A stretch of DNA of 64,000 bases. Source: Levilactobacillus fujinensis. Its GTDB lineage: Bacteria > Bacillota > Bacilli > Lactobacillales > Lactobacillaceae. Positions 60,619 to 64,000 of the stretch are shown here, in pieces (the stretch's first letter is position 1; each line of letters opens with the position of its first letter). The notes under the pieces are model-generated. The model saw only the letters and a program-made list of their open reading frames with translations, searched no databases and was not told the DNA's origin. Both the position numbers and the translations under genes were made by a program. The stretch lies in contig NZ_RHNX01000009.1 in NCBI RefSeq assembly GCF_003946335.1, positions 1-64,000 on the forward strand. The letters run 5' to 3'.

Positions 60619-61554
60619 ATGACAGCGAATAATGCAATTGAAGTTAGTCACTTGACTAAGCGGTTTGGACAGAAGACGGTTGTGGATGATATTTCGTTTA
60701 ACGTACGGCAAGGAGAGGTCTTCGGGTTGCTTGGACCCAATGGTGCCGGGAAGACCACGACGTTACGCATGATGGCCACGCTGCTACGAGCTGACGCAGG
60801 TCAGGTGAAGATTTTCGGTCACGATACAGTTAAGGAAGGACGGCTGGCCCGGTCGATGTTTGGGCTCACCGGACAATATGCGTCGGTAGACGAAGACATT
60901 TCGGCACGGGAGAACCTGATGATTTTCTCTCGATTAAATGGGCTCTCACGGCAAGCCGCCAGGCAACGAACAACGGAACTCCTGGTCGACTTTTCACTCG
61001 AGAATTCCGCAGATAAGGCGTTGAAAAATTTTTCGGGTGGGATGCGACGGCGGTTGGACCTGGCTGTGAGTTTGATTACGCAGCCAACTTTGATTTTCCT
61101 TGATGAACCGACAACTGGGCTAGACCCGCGGACACGAACGCAGATGTGGGCAACGATTCGCAAACTCGTAAAGCAGGGCTCAACGGTGCTACTGACGACG
61201 CAGTACTTGGATGAAGCCGACCAGTTGGCTGACAGGCTGGCCATTATTGACCACGGCAAGGTCGTGAAAATGGGGACACCGGCCGAGCTCAAGCGGCAAG
61301 TTGGCGGCAGTAAGCTGCAGTTTACGGTTGGAGAGGCTACTCAGGTAGCTTCGGCGGTAAGACTTCTGACAGCACAAGTGCCCAATACCATTCAACGGAC
61401 GGGACAGCGGTTGAGCGTGCGATTAAATCAAGTTACGGAATTGACCTCAATTTTGGCGGCGTTCAATCAAGCGAAGATTGCAATCGACCACCTATCCGTG
61501 CAGGAACCATCTCTAGACGATGCCTTCATGGCGCTAACGGTTGGTAAGAACTAA
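60619..61554 (+). CDS. ABC transporter ATP-binding protein, DrrA type
   Basis: 311 aa. Walker A GPNGAGKTTT, Q-loop LTGQYASVDE, signature NFSGGMRRRLDLA, Walker B LIFLDEPTTGLDPRTR, D and H loops (TTQYLDEADQLADRL). The C-terminal extension (EPSLDDAFMALT) is typical of daunorubicin-resistance-type ATPases. Pairs with the permease 16 nt downstream. Confidence 0.93.
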   Translation: MTANNAIEVSHLTKRFGQKTVVDDISFNVRQGEVFGLLGPNGAGKTTTLRMMATLLRADAGQVKIFGHDTVKEGRLARSMFGLTGQYASVDEDISARENLMIFSRLNGLSRQAARQRTTELLVDFSLENSADKALKNFSGGMRRRLDLAVSLITQPTLIFLDEPTTGLDPRTRTQMWATIRKLVKQGSTVLLTTQYLDEADQLADRLAIIDHGKVVKMGTPAELKRQVGGSKLQFTVGEATQVASAVRLLTAQVPNTIQRTGQRLSVRLNQVTELTSILAAFNQAKIAIDHLSVQEPSLDDAFMALTVGKN

Positions 61555-61570
61555 GAAAGTGAGATGCAAG

Positions 61571-62344
61571 ATGGATATACAAACACATGGCGGCAACGTC
61601 ATTATGAATACGGCCACGATGGCTTATCGGAATTTACTCAAGACGATTCATAACCCGGATAATTTTATGGATGTCGTGATTCAACCAGTTTTGTTTATGC
61701 TGATGTTTGGTTATTTGTTTGGTGGCGCAATCGCTGGGGGTGTGCAGGCCTATCTGCCGACTATTGTTCCGGGAATCCTGATGCAAACGATGCTGTCGGC
61801 GGGCTCTGGGTCGGGCGCACAAATCAGAGAAGATCTCGACTCTGGTGTCTTCGATCGCTTCAAGTCCTTACCGATGGCGCACATCGCACCGTTGGCGGGC
61901 CAATTATTTGCCGATAGCTTACGGTTATTGATTGCAACGATCACTTCGTTGACCACCGGCTACCTCATGGGGTGGCGACCAGCCGTTGGGTTTGGTTGGG
62001 TCGTGGCGATTGGTCTTTTAGCCATCTTCACTGGCTGGGCACTATCCTGGATATTTGCGCTCCTTGGCCTGTTGATGAAGAGTGCGGGGGCCGTGCAAAG
62101 TGCCTCGTTAATGACGATGCTGGTGTTATCCTTCATGTCGAACGCCTTTGTGCCGTTACGTTCACTGACGAAACCGCTTCAGGTCGTCGCGCGTTTAAAT
62201 CCCGTGACCTACGTAATTACCGCGATTCGTCAAATTCTGGCGACCGGAAGCTGGACACACGAGTCCTTGTTAGTAGTGGTGGTTGATGTGGTCGTGGTCG
62301 CTGTCTTTGCGCCGCTGGCAGTTTGGGCGTATGACCGCAACTAG
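61571..62344 (+). CDS. ABC-2 type permease, DrrB-like
   Basis: 257 aa with six helices. DNFMDVVIQPVLFMLMFGYLFG, IVPGILMQTMLSAGSGSGAQI, EDLDSGVFDRFKSLPM and FMSNAFVPLRSLTKPLQVVARLNPVTYV are the DrrB signature. ATG 61571 is preferred; the frame opens at 61541 inside the ATPase gene. Together with the ATPase it exports a hydrophobic drug, likely under MarR control. Confidence 0.9.
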   Translation: MDIQTHGGNVIMNTATMAYRNLLKTIHNPDNFMDVVIQPVLFMLMFGYLFGGAIAGGVQAYLPTIVPGILMQTMLSAGSGSGAQIREDLDSGVFDRFKSLPMAHIAPLAGQLFADSLRLLIATITSLTTGYLMGWRPAVGFGWVVAIGLLAIFTGWALSWIFALLGLLMKSAGAVQSASLMTMLVLSFMSNAFVPLRSLTKPLQVVARLNPVTYVITAIRQILATGSWTHESLLVVVVDVVVVAVFAPLAVWAYDRN

Positions 62345-62501
62345 TGGGGATGTGATTAAAGGTGGTCAGCCGGTTATTGGATGATCAGCTTTTTCTGATC
62401 GGTGTTGCGGGTCACAGTTACTTGATTGATCGTTATTTATAGTAAAATTTGTAAGGAACATTCTTTGAAAAAACATTTCTAATTTAGTAAGATTAATCTA
62501 C

Positions 62502-62891
62502 ATGAAAATAATGAGGCGGTGGCACGTAATCGAGCTAAAGTATAAGACTCATGCCGTAGAAAAGTTATGTACGAACTTAAAAGTAAGTCGAAAAAAATTC
62601 GGTGCACAGACGGCTGAAGCCTTGTTTGGATTGATAAACTTATTGGAAAGCTCAGATAGCCTTGAGGATGTTAACGCGCTACGTAACCGCCACATTCATA
62701 AATTGACCGGTGATCATCAGGGACAGTACGCACTGGATATTGAAGGCCGTTCTAGTAGTTATCGGTTACTGGTCCAATTACTTGATGAGAATGAGAAGGT
62801 TGCTGTGAATGTTGACAACGAAAGTATCATGTCATTTTATGGTAGAATTCAAATTATCCAAATCGAGGAGGTATCCAAACACTATGCTTAA
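62502..62891 (+). CDS. HigB-like toxin (RelE/ParE superfamily)
   Basis: 129 aa. The core ELKYKTHAVEKLCTNLKVSRKKFG, then LRNRHIHKLTGDHQGQYALDI and SSSYRLLVQ, fits HigB/killer-protein mRNA interferases, which cleave mRNA on the ribosome. ATG 62502 lacks a strong site; the natural N-terminus of the family would start near residue 10 (VIELKYK). The 3' end overlaps the antitoxin gene by 8 bp. AT-rich. Confidence 0.75.
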   Translation: MKIMRRWHVIELKYKTHAVEKLCTNLKVSRKKFGAQTAEALFGLINLLESSDSLEDVNALRNRHIHKLTGDHQGQYALDIEGRSSSYRLLVQLLDENEKVAVNVDNESIMSFYGRIQIIQIEEVSKHYA

Positions 62892-63993
62892 AGTAAGTAG
62901 TGAAAAATCAATCGCCTTTCATCCTGGATATTATGTTAAGCAGTATCTGGTTGATCAGAACATGAATCAGAGAGAGCTTGCAGATCGCCTAAATACGACT
63001 GAAAAGAAGATCAGTGAGTTAGTAAATGGTCATATTCTGCTGGATGATAAATTGATTGCGGGCTTATCTTTAGCCCTTGGGACGTCGACAACGTTGTGGA
63101 AAAATCTCAACGAAAAATACTTAACGACTAAAAGACAAGTTGAACAAGAACAGCAACTGGAGCAAGAAAGAATTATCCAACGACAGATAGATTATAAATT
63201 TTGGCAGGATCTTGGTCTGGTAAAAGCCACTAGAAATAGTGATGAAAAAAGCATGGCGCTTAAACGATTTCTGCATGTTTCTAATCTAGAGGTCTTGGAA
63301 AAACGAGATTTTTTGGTTCAGTATAAAACAGCGGTCACTGACGTTAAAAATATTAATGTGATTAACGCCAATGCTTGGGTCCAGACGGCATTGAATCTGG
63401 GAAAGCGAGAAGCTGTGGATACCATTGATCTTGATAAGTTAAAGTCGGCGTTACCCGAGATTAAAGCGATGACGATGATGTCACCAACAGAATTTATGCC
63501 GCGACTGCAAACAATATTCAACAAATCTGGTGTGGCTTTTGTGATGATGCCTAACCTAAAAAATTGTGGTATTAATGGCGCAGTCAAATGGTTAGACAAG
63601 GAAAAAGTTTTATTAGCAATCAATAATCGGCGGAAATACGCGGATATCTTTTGGTTTGCGTTATTTCATGAAATTCGGCATATTTTTCAGCAAAAGAAAG
63701 GGCATATCATTGTGTCGACAGACAAACATATTGGTATTGCAAGTTCGTTGAACTTAGACGAACTTGAAAAAGATGCTGATAGTTTTGCCAGAGATTTTTT
63801 GATTCCCCAAGAGGCGTATAAAAAATTTGTGCAGACATTTGATTTCTCTGGAGCAGCAGTTGAGACCTTTGCTCAGAAAATTCACGTTCACCCCGGAATT
63901 GTAGTTGGCCGACTACAGCGAGATCGACTGGTGAAGTTCAGTCAGTTAAACCAGTTAAGACAGAAATATCAAGCAATTTCGCCAACAGTGTAA
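62884..63993 (+). CDS. HigA-type antitoxin with ImmA/IrrE peptidase domain
   Basis: 369 aa from ATG 62884 (GAGGAGG at 62864-62870; frame opens at 62809). Residues 13-75 are an XRE HTH of HigA type (FHPGYYVKQYLVDQNMNQRELADRLNTTEKKISELVNG). The C-terminal part carries the zinc motif FALFHEIRHIFQQ and EKDADSFARDFLIPQEAY of ImmA/IrrE peptidases. It may therefore combine repressor and protease in one chain. Coupled to the toxin gene; window ends 7 bases later. Confidence 0.85.
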   Translation: MLKVSSEKSIAFHPGYYVKQYLVDQNMNQRELADRLNTTEKKISELVNGHILLDDKLIAGLSLALGTSTTLWKNLNEKYLTTKRQVEQEQQLEQERIIQRQIDYKFWQDLGLVKATRNSDEKSMALKRFLHVSNLEVLEKRDFLVQYKTAVTDVKNINVINANAWVQTALNLGKREAVDTIDLDKLKSALPEIKAMTMMSPTEFMPRLQTIFNKSGVAFVMMPNLKNCGINGAVKWLDKEKVLLAINNRRKYADIFWFALFHEIRHIFQQKKGHIIVSTDKHIGIASSLNLDELEKDADSFARDFLIPQEAYKKFVQTFDFSGAAVETFAQKIHVHPGIVVGRLQRDRLVKFSQLNQLRQKYQAISPTV

Positions 63994-64000
63994 CGGTTCT

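Overview
The window is a chromosomal segment of a lactobacillus, most likely of the Levilactobacillus brevis group. The clearest marker is a tandem pair of surface-layer proteins whose signal peptides and N-terminal wall-binding halves match the SlpA type of L. brevis (1948-3489, 3752-5149). The rsmG-noc-parA-parB-DUF951-ychF-DUF1129 run (19175-24500) is the usual origin-proximal block of lactobacilli, so the window probably lies near oriC. No rRNA or tRNA gene was recognised.

Layout. 1-1674: an AT-rich ImmA/IrrE peptidase plus FRG-domain pair. 1948-5149: the two S-layer genes. 5466-9894: small regulators (XRE, a ComK-like protein, MarR) and lactobacillus-specific small proteins. 10071-12092: an NAD(P)-binding protein, then 1.4 kb without a convincing ORF that holds two candidate non-coding transcripts, one behind a perfect cre site. 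12093-17043: a nucleoside cluster (a degenerate DeoB-like protein, a NupC transporter, an NCS2 purine permease, a ribonucleoside hydrolase). 17301-18600: a 29-residue hydrophobic peptide gene and a metallophosphoesterase with altered metal motifs. 19175-24500: the chromosome-partition block. 25159-33277: a secreted cationic protein, a GT-C-like membrane protein, a CBS-less IMP dehydrogenase, and a VanRS-like two-component system followed by a D,D-carboxypeptidase. 33630-46296: a large YhgE/Pip protein, an acetyltransferase, AzlCD, an orphan antitoxin next to phased 11-bp repeats, cyclopropane synthase, a TPR-like membrane protein, a ROK regulator broken by an amber codon, an AI-2E-type exporter and phosphoglycerate mutase.

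46420-62344 is accessory in character: small proteins with decayed duplicates, a glutamine amidotransferase, an MFS pump with a divergent TetR gene, an Rrf2-controlled operon (dehydrogenase, Rrf2, diacetyl/acetoin reductase-like SDR, lactonase-like MBL protein), a lipoprotein agmatine deiminase, two MerR regulators, an alcohol dehydrogenase/cyclase/YczE operon, an LPQTG-protein remnant and a MarR-controlled ABC drug exporter. 62502-63993 is an AT-rich HigB/HigA-like toxin-antitoxin pair whose antitoxin carries an ImmA/IrrE peptidase domain, so both window ends look like accessory DNA.

All calls come from reading motifs in the sequence. No database search was run. RNA features and operators are inferred from visible symmetry and promoter-like hexamers.
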